From Treponema sp. (GTDB taxonomy: Bacteria; Spirochaetota; Spirochaetia; Treponematales; Treponemataceae), in assembly GCA_022010055.1 (NCBI GenBank), contig CP091737.1, positions 1,612,001-1,676,000 on the forward strand: DNA of 64,000 nt, given 5' to 3'. The notes beneath the pieces were generated by a model. It ran no database searches and had not been told where the DNA came from. It saw only the letters and a list, made by a program, of their open reading frames with translations. The number at the start of each line of letters is the position of its first letter. Position 1 is the stretch's first letter. Shown one piece after another: positions 16,698-25,144 of this stretch. The translations under genes and the position numbers were made by a program.

Positions 16698-16826
16698 TTA
16701 ATTCCAATGTTTTCCTATCCACTTCACAAGCAAGATTATTAAATCTACCCATTTCCATATCGCAAAAGGAACAGTGATAAAAAACCCAAACGCCATTAAA
16801 ACTAGACTGTCAAACGCATTTTTCAT
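16698..16826 (-). CDS. Small membrane protein, 42 aa
   Basis: Two short hydrophobic stretches (SLVLMAFGFFITVPFAIW and DLIILLVKWI) with tryptophans at the interface. TTTGGAGG ribosome binding site. Overlaps the neighbour by 4 bp. Role unknown. Confidence 0.55.
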   Translation of the reverse strand: MKNAFDSLVLMAFGFFITVPFAIWKWVDLIILLVKWIGKHWN

Positions 16827-16921
16827 TTATTACCTCCAAAATATCTAAGCAAGTTTCTTAATATCCTTGCTCGTTCTCTTTCAATTTCTTCATCTTCTCT
16901 TTCAATTTCTTTGTCTGTCAT
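16823..16921 (-). CDS. 32-aa charged helix
   Basis: MTDKEIEREDEEIERERARIL... alternates acidic and basic residues as a single helix. Strong AAGGAGG, and overlaps both neighbours. Likely real despite its size. Confidence 0.45.
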   Translation of the reverse strand: MTDKEIEREDEEIERERARILRNLLRYFGGNK

Positions 16922-17645
16922 TTTCTATTCCTCCTTTTTTAACCACTTTAAAATCAGGTTCAAACGGCTCTATAAAAAATTCTTTTGCATAAGGCAAAGA
17001 TAAAACCCAGGAACAAAAAGTCGTTTTAGATGAATCATCTTTACCAGACCATTCATTCAACTTATGATTTTTTCTCTGCATATACATATTAAGAATATTT
17101 TCATAGTTCATTGTTACAGTTCTTTTTTGCAACCAACTTTCAGGCAACAAACGTATAAGTTCTTTCCAATACAGCTTGTTTTTTGTTGCAACATAGGCAA
17201 GTCTTAATTTTTCACAGTTTTCAATATGCTTTTCCCATATCTCATCAACTTCAAAAGTACCAACATTAGGATAGCAGTGGAGCTGAACTGCTTCAAAGTC
17301 ATCCATTTCAAAGCAATCTTTTGTTATTGGAGTGCTTGCAAGTTTGTGCATTTTGCTCGTTGAATTTGCAACTGTTCCAACTTTATAAGTGTCAAATTCG
17401 CCAAACCAGTACATTGGTGCGGTAATATCGACTGATGCAAAAATCTGTCGTAAGAATTTTCGATATTCAAAACCTGCCTTTATCAACCGTTGTGCAAGGT
17501 CTAGGTCGTTCTTACCGATATGGAACTGGTCATTAAATCTTCTGTCAATGTAGCCAGAATCTCCTTTATCCCAACTGTTCAATGGATTACGCATTCCACG
17601 CAATGCGTGTTCAAATCCCCACACTTCTGTATTCTCAAATTTCAT
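16902..17645 (-). CDS. Phage protein resembling ThyX-type thymidylate synthase
   Basis: 247 aa. The block EYRKFLRQIFASVDITAPMYW, interrupted here for brevity, leads to FGEFDTYKVGTVANS. It recalls the conserved FRQ...S-x-N-x-x-S substrate loop of flavin-dependent thymidylate synthases, and a late KRTVTMNYEN fits too. The canonical RHR-x7-S signature is not present, so this is a distant relative at best. Long, well-formed gene with a conserved phage look. Confidence 0.45.
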   Translation of the reverse strand: MKFENTEVWGFEHALRGMRNPLNSWDKGDSGYIDRRFNDQFHIGKNDLDLAQRLIKAGFEYRKFLRQIFASVDITAPMYWFGEFDTYKVGTVANSTSKMHKLASTPITKDCFEMDDFEAVQLHCYPNVGTFEVDEIWEKHIENCEKLRLAYVATKNKLYWKELIRLLPESWLQKRTVTMNYENILNMYMQRKNHKLNEWSGKDDSSKTTFCSWVLSLPYAKEFFIEPFEPDFKVVKKGGIENDRQRN

Positions 17646-17669
17646 AATTCAACCTCTTAATTCTTGTTA

Positions 17670-17813
17670 TCATCCTTCACAATCACAATAATAAGCCACG
17701 ATAAAACAGTACAAAATTGTCAATGCAATCCTGTCATTTGCCGCATGGATTGACGCTGCTGTAAGAGTCGCAGACATTAACAGGATTTTGACAATCAGTG
17801 GAAACACTTTCAT
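17670..17813 (-). CDS. Small membrane/exported protein, 47 aa
   Basis: MKVFPLIVKILLMSATLTAAS looks like a signal or first membrane segment, followed by IALTILYCFIVAYYC. Overlaps the preceding stop. No function recognised. Confidence 0.5.
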   Translation of the reverse strand: MKVFPLIVKILLMSATLTAASIHAANDRIALTILYCFIVAYYCDCEG

Positions 17814-18253
17814 TCGTGCATCTCCCAACCGTCGCATTTGCCAGAAAAAAGTTCATTACCGCCAAGTTTGGATTCGCAGTAATAAACACCGCTATTCTTT
17901 GACAAATCATCGCTGTCTTGCCATTTCCAATGTTTGCAGTTTTGACAGCATTTCAATTTTTCATTTACTTTATCAACGGCTTTGCAATAGCATCCAACCT
18001 CATATATCTTTTCTCTTAACGCCTTGTTTTCTTTTACAAGTCTTTCCAAAAAATTCTTTCCGCATTGAAGCTCACGCTCGTTTTTCTTTCCGGCTTCATA
18101 GCCGTCTGTATATCCGGCATTGAAACCAGTTCTGTAACCGTGCTCAACTTCCTTGGCGGATGTAACAATTTTTTTATCTTTTGTAGACATATAAAAAAGT
18201 GCATGGCTTTTGGCATACTCTTTAGCTTTCTCTTTTAATTCTTTTTTTGTCAT
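17810..18253 (-). CDS. Coiled-coil protein with zinc knuckle
   Basis: 147 aa: helical N-terminal two thirds with G-Y-x-T-G-F-N-A-G-Y repeats, then KCCQNCKHWKW and a later YYCESK and KCDGW, a four-Cys site. Related in shape to other small Cys-rich proteins in this cluster. Between 18319 and 18421 I see nothing. Confidence 0.55.
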   Translation of the reverse strand: MTKKELKEKAKEYAKSHALFYMSTKDKKIVTSAKEVEHGYRTGFNAGYTDGYEAGKKNERELQCGKNFLERLVKENKALREKIYEVGCYCKAVDKVNEKLKCCQNCKHWKWQDSDDLSKNSGVYYCESKLGGNELFSGKCDGWEMHE

Positions 18254-18421
18254 TTTTTACTCCCATGTTCTTTTAAGTCTTTTTGACGTAAAACCAGAAT
18301 CTGGTGGTATTTACTCATGAAATGAAATTGCCTTCTTAATAAATATCTGTGAAATAAAGGCAGTTTTTTGTATCTTTCTGAGCCGATAAATACTGCAAGT
18401 TTTTGCAGTTTGGTAAACAAA

Positions 18422-18709
18422 TCAAAAACTCTCTTTTTTAAGTTTTTCAGAAATATTATTTTTCTCTTCTGTCATTTTCTCTTCTGCCATTTTCTTATCC
18501 TCCTCGCATTCCCTATAACCATCTTGGAAAGCGTTTATATAATAGCGGACACATCCGCAGAGCAAATCTATCTGCTCACATCTCATACAACAGTTGCCGC
18601 ACACGTGCTTCGCGGCAAACTTTATAGCCTTGTCCTCGACATTCTTGGACGAGGCATGACTTCTGCATTTTGTTTTCCACAAGTCAATTTTCCACAAATC
18701 AAATATCAA
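18422..18709 (-). CDS. Cysteine-rich helical protein, 95 aa
   Basis: VCGNCCMRCEQIDLLCGC is a dense Cys cluster followed by a charged helix. Likely metal-binding. No family recognised. Confidence 0.5.
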   Translation of the reverse strand: MIFDLWKIDLWKTKCRSHASSKNVEDKAIKFAAKHVCGNCCMRCEQIDLLCGCVRYYINAFQDGYRECEEDKKMAEEKMTEEKNNISEKLKKESF

Positions 18710-18715
18710 TTTTGT

Positions 18716-18907
18716 TTACTCCTTAACAAGCATAATGTCGGTAATGGTCTTATGGTCTTTTTGCAAATCAGTCTTGACTAATGTAGTAATCTCTTTCGGG
18801 AAAAATTCATTGGGAATTTCAACAGGAATTACAACTGATTGACACTTACCTTCACCGCAAAAGTATAAATTTGGCGGAACTTCTGTTACAACAAAAGCAA
18901 GTTTCAT
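18716..18907 (-). CDS. Hypothetical protein, 63 aa
   Basis: Start taken at ATG 18907 (MKLAFVVTEVPP). One Cys pair (YFCGEGKCQSV) within a strand-rich fold. No function recognised. Confidence 0.5.
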   Translation of the reverse strand: MKLAFVVTEVPPNLYFCGEGKCQSVVIPVEIPNEFFPKEITTLVKTDLQKDHKTITDIMLVKE

Positions 18908-18908
18908 C

Positions 18909-19462
18909 TCAATCCTCCTTGATTCCACAAGGAGAACCGTCAAGATAGGTGAAGTGGTCAAAAAGTTCATACAGAGTGAACTCATTTACATCGTATGCCC
19001 GACATATAGTAACGAGGTCTTTATAAAACCCAACAACCTGCACTATTTCATCTTTACACTTGCCTTCAGGTTTACCCTTGATCCAAATCTGTGGAAGACG
19101 GAGAGACTGTGAAAGGTTGAGAGCTTGTGGTACAAGATAAAACCGCTTCTCAAAATCCTCAATCATCTCATTTACATCATTATAAGAGCGAAACTCCTCT
19201 TTCTTAGGCTCTTCTATCTTAGGCTCTTCTACAAGATAGAAGAGGTTGTAGTCATAGAGGTCTCTGTCTTCGTTTCGCATTCAAAGTGAAATCTATAAAG
19301 TTCATAATCTCCTCTTATTCTCACTGCTCCATATTGCAACCTAGATTCTTGCTCTACCATACCTCTTAGTCCATTGATTGTGTCAGCAAAGTAACCCCTA
19401 CTTCCATTTTTTACTTCATCCGCATTTAATGCGGTATAAACCTTGCTCTTATCAAACTCCAT
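18909..19462 (-). CDS. FDxSKVY-family protein, frameshifted
   Basis: Begins MEFDKSKVYTALNADEV and, after one missing base near 19281, continues FYLVEEPKIEEP to HFTYLDGSPCGIKED (184 aa when joined). The intact paralogue at 31459 shows both halves in one frame. Family of unknown function present in at least four copies here. Confidence 0.65.
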
Positions 19463-19463
19463 T

Positions 19464-19973
19464 CTATTCCTCCTTAATTCCACATGAGGTACCATCAAGG
19501 TACACAAAGTCTTCAAACAAATCCTGAAGACAGATTGATAATGAACCAATCAGTATAATGTCTTTACTATATGCGGTTATTAAACGTTGATAGCCTGTAC
19601 GTTTAGACTTAACCCAAATCAACGGACTATACATCGGATTCACTTTCGTTCCAACCTGTATAGGAGTTATATCTTTTGCTGAAATCCTGTTTCAACTCCT
19701 CCATATCTCTATATGGACGGAGTTTCTCTTCCTTAGGCTCTTCAACCAAGTAAAACAGTCCATATTCACCATAACCAGATTCGTCGTCTTTGATACCAAA
19801 CCTACACGGAGCAACGTCAGCGAGAATTCTGTGATTTCTCCAAACAGCTCTCTGTCTTCGGTCAGAACCGCATTTTTAAGGACTCTTAAATTATCAGCAA
19901 AATAGCCCTTGTCCCTGATTTTCACCTTATCTGCATTTAATAAAGTGAATACCTTTGACTCATCAAACTTCAT
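19464..19973 (-). CDS. FDxSKVY-family protein, two frameshifts
   Basis: Begins MKFDESKVFTLLNADKV. One missing base near 19833 and one extra near 19667 restore GLFYLVEEPKEEKLRPY and the closing YLDGTSCGIKEE (169 aa). Its stop overlaps the next paralogue's start, a tandem pair. Confidence 0.6.
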
Positions 19974-19989
19974 TTTTATATATCTCCTT

Positions 19990-20244
19990 TTATTCTTCAT
20001 CAAAGTCTTTAGCTAACCGCCAATAACAATCATCATTTTTATCGCCTGTAAAGCACCTGCAACAGTTCTCGTTGTCCGCATCGCAGTCCTGTCCGTCATA
20101 GTCAGCACAGTTCTCACAGCACTTCAGTCTTTCTATAAGACAGTCTTTACAGAAACCGTAGAGTATCATAGACGATGCCTCCTGTGCAGTAACAGTCTTT
20201 TTGCAGACAGGACATTCCTTGTATTCAAGTTCGTTCTTAATCAT
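19990..20244 (-). CDS. Zinc-ribbon Cys-rich protein
   Basis: 84 aa from ATG 20244. ECPVCKKTV, FCKDC, CCENC and CCRCF give four Cys pairs, probably two zinc sites. Function unknown. Confidence 0.55.
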   Translation of the reverse strand: MIKNELEYKECPVCKKTVTAQEASSMILYGFCKDCLIERLKCCENCADYDGQDCDADNENCCRCFTGDKNDDCYWRLAKDFDEE

Positions 20245-20497
20245 CTCTAAGCATCCATTTACTTTCATTGTGGCATTCTCGGCATTTATCTTGATTAGTA
20301 TGACAGTTTGAACAATTTAAGCAATTCTTCATCCGCCTAACCTGCTTTTCTAACTCTTCAATTATTTCTTTAGCACTGCGACAGATACTGCTTACACAAA
20401 TTACACAGCAGTCCATCTTTGCGTAAGTTCTGTTCTCATTTTCTTCTGCACATCGAATTAATGCAGATTTAATTTTTCTTCTTTCTTTGTTTGTCAT
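20237..20497 (-). CDS. Cysteine-rich helical protein, first gene after an early promoter
   Basis: 86 aa: basic helix, CCVICVSSICRSAKE, coiled coil, then NCLNCSNCHTNQDKCRECH. AGAGG ribosome binding site. A GCCGTTC-class promoter lies just upstream. Confidence 0.55.
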   Translation of the reverse strand: MTNKERRKIKSALIRCAEENENRTYAKMDCCVICVSSICRSAKEIIEELEKQVRRMKNCLNCSNCHTNQDKCRECHNESKWMLRDD

Positions 20498-20527
20498 TTC
20501 AAACCTCTTTTTGAATAACCAACTTTT

Positions 20528-20554
20528 ATTTTACTTAACTAAAAATTGAACGGC
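20528..20554 (-). promoter_or_regulatory. GCCGTTC-class promoter
   Basis: Minus strand: GCCGTTC (20548-20554), 14 nt, TAAAAT (20528-20533). It would start the leftward unit at 20497. Confidence 0.6.
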
Positions 20555-20567
20555 TATTTATATTACT

Positions 20568-20759
20568 TTAACCTTGCTTATCAACTTTCCGTTCGATACA
20601 GAGCCGGAGAGTTTTTGTAGGCAACTGCCTTGATTTGGAGATAACCCTTATGTAGTCCGGCTTGTATATATAGTTGTCTACCTCAAACTCAACGTTATCC
20701 TGAGCGTGTCCTTGATGACCCCAGGTTTGCAACATATCTGTCAGTTCCTGCAATGTCAT
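20568..20759 (-). CDS. Hypothetical protein, 63 aa
   Basis: MTLQELTDMLQTWGHQGHA, then an alternating strand end (TKTLRLCIERKV). Start chosen at ATG 20759, which overlaps the previous stop (ATGA). Resembles small phage proteins of unknown role. Confidence 0.5.
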   Translation of the reverse strand: MTLQELTDMLQTWGHQGHAQDNVEFEVDNYIYKPDYIRVISKSRQLPTKTLRLCIERKVDKQG

Positions 20760-20917
20760 TCTGTCGTCTCCCAGTAGCACAGAGTGGCATAAGCCATGCC
20801 ATCCACACTGACCTCCGTTATGGACTGTATGTTTTCCTGTGTTATCTGCCTTGTGTTTACAAAAGTACATAAACTACACATATTTGGAAACACCTCAAAC
20901 TTGAATTCCTTTGTCAT
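20756..20917 (-). CDS. Hypothetical protein, 53 aa
   Basis: MTKEFKFEVFPNMCSLC... strand-rich. AAAGGAG precedes ATG 20917. No family recognised. Confidence 0.5.
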   Translation of the reverse strand: MTKEFKFEVFPNMCSLCTFVNTRQITQENIQSITEVSVDGMAYATLCYWETTE

Positions 20918-20927
20918 ATACACTCCT

Positions 20928-21482
20928 TTAGAAAGCTCTTCTGAAAATGGAATCATCAGCGGGCTTCCATTCTTTGTAATTTACCCATTTTCTTTGGATT
21001 ACCGGGAATCTATCGGCTTCTATAATTTCACCGTCTATAAAACAATATAAACGATTATGAATAAGATTCCTGATTTTTCCGCTATACTGCATAAGGTTAC
21101 GAACAGACCTGTTCCAAATATCCAAATCTTCTTTATCTTTGATTGATAATGAAACGCCATCGACATAGTTTAGAGTTCCGTTTGCAAGGAAAAGATAACC
21201 CGCAAACTCTTTGACATTACCATAAACAATTACATTCTCTATGCTCGGATAATGTTCTTTATAATACTCTGCCAGACCATCCACATTGCAGAATTCAAAA
21301 GGTTCTCCACCTGTAAGGAACAGTGATTCACAGTCCTTTAATTCATCTTCCGTAACAAGTGGAATATCATCTAAAGAATAACCTTTATTGCAGCAATTAG
21401 GGCAATGTCTTGAACAGAGATTTGTTACCATAAGGTGTATTTTCTTTGATGTTTCTTCTGTCTTTTCATTTAAGATACTCAT
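20928..21482 (-). CDS. Small radical-SAM protein
   Basis: 184 aa. CSRHCPNC (about 23-30) is the C-x3-C-x2-C iron-sulfur motif and LFLTGGEP (about 54-61) the GGE SAM-binding motif. Length is near that of activases such as NrdG, but no partner reductase is visible here. Substrate unknown. Start overlaps the preceding stop (TAATG). Confidence 0.75.
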   Translation of the reverse strand: MSILNEKTEETSKKIHLMVTNLCSRHCPNCCNKGYSLDDIPLVTEDELKDCESLFLTGGEPFEFCNVDGLAEYYKEHYPSIENVIVYGNVKEFAGYLFLANGTLNYVDGVSLSIKDKEDLDIWNRSVRNLMQYSGKIRNLIHNRLYCFIDGEIIEADRFPVIQRKWVNYKEWKPADDSIFRRAF

Positions 21483-21991
21483 TATTTTACCTCATTTAGA
21501 AAGTCTTTTGCTAAATCCATACTATCTTTAATTTGTATGTTATCTTCATAATCAATTCTGCCTTGTATTATGTAATATAAGGTTCTTATAATTTCCTCTG
21601 CTTTGGTGAGCTGGTCGTTTGCTTTGTCATATTTTCTAACGGCTTCTTTGTGCAAAACATCAAGAGTATGTACTGTGTTTTCTTTTTCTTTCAGTTTTGA
21701 GTTTTCGTTTTCAAGTTCTCCAATGCGTTTTGTTGCCTGTGTTGATACATCTAGCAGGCTTGCTTCAAGACTATTAATTCTTTCATTGCAAAATGAATCA
21801 AGTTTTACAGGCTGTAGAAATTTTGTGTAAAAGAAGCCGGAAAAACCTTCAAGAAATACAACTTCTATACCAGCTTCGCATTTGAAACTGTCGGTACGGC
21901 AAGTCCAGACCTTACCGAAATTCTTTCCTTTTGATTCTATGCAAGTGTGCATAACAACATTATCACCTTTCTTTAATTTTATTTCGCTCAT
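21482..21991 (-). CDS. Hypothetical protein with coiled coil
   Basis: 169 aa. N-terminal beta barrel-like part (KKGDNVVMHTC, then GIEVVFLEGFSGFFY) and long coiled coil (about 70-150). Translationally coupled to the radical-SAM gene. No function recognised. Confidence 0.6.
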   Translation of the reverse strand: MSEIKLKKGDNVVMHTCIESKGKNFGKVWTCRTDSFKCEAGIEVVFLEGFSGFFYTKFLQPVKLDSFCNERINSLEASLLDVSTQATKRIGELENENSKLKEKENTVHTLDVLHKEAVRKYDKANDQLTKAEEIIRTLYYIIQGRIDYEDNIQIKDSMDLAKDFLNEVK

Positions 21992-22002
21992 TTTTTTTTA
22001 CC

Positions 22003-22275
22003 CTACTTTGTAATTTTCTGACACTCTATTCTAAAATTGCGTATAATTGAAACTTCCAATATGCGGTAATCTTTTTCCAAAACTTTTTGTGCTGCTGATA
22101 ACGCAGAGGTATAACTTCTGTAGACATGGGCTTTATGAGGTAGTCCGTCATGCACATATTTACAGAAAATATCACCTTTTCTATCTGTCTTATAGGAAAC
22201 AAGGTAATATTTGCTTGGCTTGCCTGTAAGTACATCGTTCATTGCTAATAAAATAGTGTAGGTAGAATTTCTCAT
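22003..22275 (-). CDS. Hypothetical protein, 90 aa
   Basis: Strand-rich start (YTILLAMNDVL, YYLVSYKTDRKGD) and a helix-strand end. No domain recognised. Overlaps the MazG-like fusion gene. Confidence 0.5.
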   Translation of the reverse strand: MRNSTYTILLAMNDVLTGKPSKYYLVSYKTDRKGDIFCKYVHDGLPHKAHVYRSYTSALSAAQKVLEKDYRILEVSIIRNFRIECQKITK

Positions 22276-22858
22276 TTCTTATCTCCTGTGCCTTCTGCTC
22301 TTTTTCTATTCTTCTCAAGGCAATCCGCCACTGCCTTGTCAAGGTCGATAAGCTCCCTTCCAGCTATGATTGTGCAGCAGCAGATGATGTCGGCAAGCTC
22401 GGATGCGAAACTGTCCTTACACTCTTGCAACTGCGTTAAATCCAAGGCCTGAGACCAGTATATGTATGCCTTTATAGCCTCGAGAACCTCTGTCGCACAG
22501 TGCTTGAGCATACTTTCTGTTCCTACGGAGATATGTCCACCGTTCGCCTCACGCCTTATTGCATTCTCACAGCTTAGCTTGGCTATCTCTTTAAGTGATA
22601 ATGGCTTCACCTCAGTCTTAGCCTCAGGCTCAGGCTCTTCAATAAGATAAAGAAAGCCCTGTCCCATGCACCATTTATACGGAACCTGTAAAGACAGTCC
22701 TCACCCAATATTTCAGTAACCACACCATACGACTTACTGGCTTCATCTGACACCCTTAGCTTGAGAGTCTCCAAATTGTCAGCATAATAGCCCTTACTCC
22801 CGATTTTCACAGCATTGGCACTTAACGCCCCATATACATTGCTTATATCAAACTTCAT
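22272..22858 (-). CDS. FDxSKVY domain fused to MazG-like domain, frameshifted
   Basis: Starts MKFDISNVYGALSANAV. After one missing base near 22668 it continues FLYLIEEPEPE and then a MazG-type helical bundle: EVLEAIKAY and ELADIICCC supply the E-x2-E and E-x2-D metal ligands of all-alpha NTP pyrophosphohydrolases. About 195 aa. It may remove modified or toxic NTPs. Here the usual family C-terminus is replaced by an enzyme domain. Confidence 0.65.
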
Positions 22859-22894
22859 TTTCTATTCCTCCTTTTATTATTTCAAACTGCTTTG

Positions 22895-22938
22895 ATTCCA
22901 CAGAAGTCCAGCTCGAAGTGTTGTCATTGCTTTTGGTT
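22895..22938 (-). pseudogene. Remnant of FDxSKVY-family C-terminus
   Basis: The frame reads QHFELDFCGIKAV and then a stop, matching the family's closing HFTYLDGSPCGIKE pattern, with no upstream gene. Looks like a relic of a further paralogue. Confidence 0.3.
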
Positions 22939-23003
22939 ATTTTTCTTTTGTTGAAAGTTCATTTAGCATCGTTTCATACCCCCTTATATCTTATGTATTT
23001 TTT

Positions 23004-23753
23004 CTATTCAGCTGACAGACCTATTGTGTAAAGTCTCTCGACCGCAACGTCGCCCTTTTCTCTATCAGATTTTTGCAGAAGTTTTCTTTCCTTGATCCAT
23101 ACGCACTTGAAATCCGGCGGCATATCAAACTCGGAGATGAACACATAGCATTTGCCGGATATAGACCGTACAAAGTCATAAAATTCTTCGTGGTTGAATT
23201 TTCCACCGTTGTATGTCTTTGTGCCTTTGTAGGGCGGGTCTAGGTACATAACTACTTCTCTACTGATTTCGCAATTATTTAATTCCCTGTAATCAAAGCA
23301 AGCAAACTTTATGTCAGAAAGAAGCGGTGCCTGCTCTCTCGCATATTTAAGACGCTCCGCATATATCTCTCTGCCTCCTTTTGAATCCCTGCCATAACCA
23401 CCGTCGAAGTACCTTCCGCCGTAGCTTGCGAAATACCCGATAAGAGCTGTGTACTCCGTTGAATATTTACCTGTGTTGTTCTTCCTGTTCTCCCGGACAT
23501 CCTTATAGTGCTCAAAGCTACAGTGGTCTGGGGCAATCTCGAGTTTCGGGTTATTCTGCATATAACGCAGGAGTGCAATCAGTTCTGGATTGTTGTCAAA
23601 TCCCTCGCGTATCTCGCATCGTATATGGTCTATTATATTTGCTCCGCCAACGAACGGCTCTACGTATTCTGTTACGCCGTGTCTGTCTATGCAGCCCTGT
23701 AATATAGGCACTATGTATTTTCTAAGTTTAGCCTTGCTTCCTTGGTAAATCAT
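23004..23753 (-). CDS. Dam-type N6-adenine DNA methyltransferase
   Basis: 249 aa from ATG 23753. The D12-class order is present: YQGSK at the N-terminus, EPFVGGAN (SAM motif I, about 33-40), and DPPYKGT (catalytic, about 182). Methylates adenine in a short site, often GATC in this family, though specificity is not readable. May guard against host restriction. Confidence 0.88.
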   Translation of the reverse strand: MIYQGSKAKLRKYIVPILQGCIDRHGVTEYVEPFVGGANIIDHIRCEIREGFDNNPELIALLRYMQNNPKLEIAPDHCSFEHYKDVRENRKNNTGKYSTEYTALIGYFASYGGRYFDGGYGRDSKGGREIYAERLKYAREQAPLLSDIKFACFDYRELNNCEISREVVMYLDPPYKGTKTYNGGKFNHEEFYDFVRSISGKCYVFISEFDMPPDFKCVWIKERKLLQKSDREKGDVAVERLYTIGLSAE

Positions 23754-23754
23754 T

Positions 23755-24069
23755 TTATTGATACTCCCATGTGATTTCTGAGTCCTCATTTTTTACAGAC
23801 TCTATTATCTGTTTTTCCGCCATACACCTTTCGCTGTCTGTAAGTTCAACTTCGTTTCCATCGTTATCAAAGAATACCCATTCATCTACTGACACAGATT
23901 CCAAGTCCACCTCGTTCCATCCTGGATAGCCTGTTCCGTTGCTATCGTACGGCTCCGCATCTTCGTGAATATATCTACCCTTGCAACTCGCAGAAAAAGA
24001 CGCTTGTATTTCTCTTTTCTGTAACTGAATCTGTATACACTCGACATCCACTTTTCCGTGAATCTCCAT
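23755..24069 (-). CDS. Hypothetical acidic protein, 104 aa
   Basis: Start at ATG 24069 after AGGAG. Strand-rich middle and acidic patches (FFDNDGNEVEL). No domain recognised. A terminator hairpin sits 14 bases before its start. Confidence 0.55.
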   Translation of the reverse strand: MEIHGKVDVECIQIQLQKREIQASFSASCKGRYIHEDAEPYDSNGTGYPGWNEVDLESVSVDEWVFFDNDGNEVELTDSERCMAEKQIIESVKNEDSEITWEYQ

Positions 24070-24082
24070 ATATTTCTCCTGT

Positions 24083-24123
24083 AAAAAAAGGTGGTGTGTG
24101 GAATAAAACTTACCCCACACACC
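24083..24123 (-). terminator. Terminator directly before a ribosome binding site
   Basis: Minus strand: GGTGTGTGG / CCACACACC stem, then CTTTTTTT. The AGGAG of the next gene follows within 10 bases, leaving no room for a promoter. Confidence 0.75.
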
Positions 24124-24154
24124 TTCGTCTATATTTATAAAGTGGGTAGGCACT

Positions 24155-24286
24155 TTATAAGCCCATATTTATTGCAATGACAATCATTAAGACAATCACC
24201 GCGGCTAAGTAAAAAACAGCACCTTTGACAGAATCCTTTTTATATACAGTTCTGTTGTGCCTTTTTCTTTTTATGATTCTCACCAT
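24155..24286 (-). CDS. Small membrane protein, 43 aa
   Basis: Basic N-terminus (MVRIIKRKRHNR) then one transmembrane helix (GAVFYLAAVIVLMIVIAI). AAAGGAG ribosome binding site; overlaps the upstream stop by 7 bp. Role unknown. Confidence 0.55.
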   Translation of the reverse strand: MVRIIKRKRHNRTVYKKDSVKGAVFYLAAVIVLMIVIAINMGL

Positions 24287-24657
24287 TCAGCTCCTTTTGT
24301 CTTTACAGTGTTACATTCTGGAAGGAATTCATAACTGTCGATTGGCGGAAACCATCCTGTTATGAACATCTTTGGCTCTTTTATCAGCGGATGCTCTTGT
24401 TGCATAGATAAAAGACTTGTTTTTCCGTTTTTTTTACCTGATAAGTATTTTTTTACTAGTTCCTGTTTCTCTGTAGTTCTATGTATAGAATCAATTCTTT
24501 TTGCAATGCTTAAAAAGTCGTCAGGAGCTAGAGCTATTGATACTCTTCCGTTTATAGTTTCCTTTTTTATCTTTAAAATTTTTACGTAATTTGTTATTGT
24601 CGATAGGCTTATATTAAGTGCTTGGGCAGCCTGCTCCGCTGTTATTCTCATAATCAA
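24280..24657 (-). CDS. Helix-turn-helix protein
   Basis: 125 aa. Residues 4-30 (TAEQAAQALNISLSTITNYV) form a clear helix-turn-helix. The C-terminal half is unassigned, with G-W-F-P-P-I-D-S-Y. Likely a small regulator in the recombination cluster. Confidence 0.65.
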   Translation of the reverse strand: MIMRITAEQAAQALNISLSTITNYVKILKIKKETINGRVSIALAPDDFLSIAKRIDSIHRTTEKQELVKKYLSGKKNGKTSLLSMQQEHPLIKEPKMFITGWFPPIDSYEFLPECNTVKTKGAEW

Positions 24658-25058
24658 ATTCTCCTTTTTCTTATAATTCCATGCCTTGAACAGAAGGCTC
24701 TTATTGCATCTGTAGTTTTGCCGTAACGTTCTGCTAATTCTTTTGTCGAGGTTGTGCAGGCTAACTCCTTGAATTCATTTAACGGAATTTTTCCCTCTGA
24801 AAACTGATTACGCTGCTTTTCTTTTTTGTAGGAAGAATAGAGCAAGTGGTATTTTGATAAAGAGTATGGAAAGTTTTTGAAACCATTTTCTATATAGAAA
24901 CTCACCGCCTGTCCGTTTTTTATAAAATCTTCATCGCGGTCTTTAATTCCAGATGCGAGAACTGCCTGGCATAACATCTCTACTCCGCGAGGATTCAAGA
25001 TTTCTGGAAGCCCTGTCATTACAACTTTTCTTTTTATTACTCTTTGTTCACTGCTCAT
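24654..25058 (-). CDS. Helix-turn-helix-like protein, 134 aa
   Basis: The C-terminal part (STKELAERYGKTTDAIRAFCSR) reads as a helix-turn-helix for DNA binding. N-terminal half helical, unassigned. Preceded by a hairpin terminator and AAAGGAG with no promoter gap. Confidence 0.6.
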   Translation of the reverse strand: MSSEQRVIKRKVVMTGLPEILNPRGVEMLCQAVLASGIKDRDEDFIKNGQAVSFYIENGFKNFPYSLSKYHLLYSSYKKEKQRNQFSEGKIPLNEFKELACTTSTKELAERYGKTTDAIRAFCSRHGIIRKRRI

Positions 25059-25082
25059 TTTTTTTCTCCTTTTTTTAGCAAT

Positions 25083-25119
25083 AAAAAAATACCTCTCTAT
25101 ATATTTGAAAGGTATTTTT
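25083..25119 (-). terminator. Terminator after ssb
   Basis: AAAAATACC / GGTATTTTT stem with a 17-nt loop and a T7 tail on the minus strand; the plus strand also ends in T5. It lies 25 bases before the next gene's start. Confidence 0.7.
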
Positions 25120-25144
25120 ATTCTGCTTTTTGTACTTTTATTAC

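Noticed and set aside
18250..18318. 22-codon frame MSKYHQILVL before the 18253 gene
   Set aside because: Weak ribosome binding site and no other support; too short to claim.
19229..22858. Programmed -1 frameshifting in the FDxSKVY family (similar break points in two copies)
   Set aside because: No slippery heptamer at the junctions, a third copy breaks elsewhere, and the 31459 copy is in one frame; consensus errors fit better.
24280..24657. Integrase or recombinase among the HTH genes
   Set aside because: No tyrosine- or serine-recombinase motifs are present; the protein is too short and only an HTH is visible.
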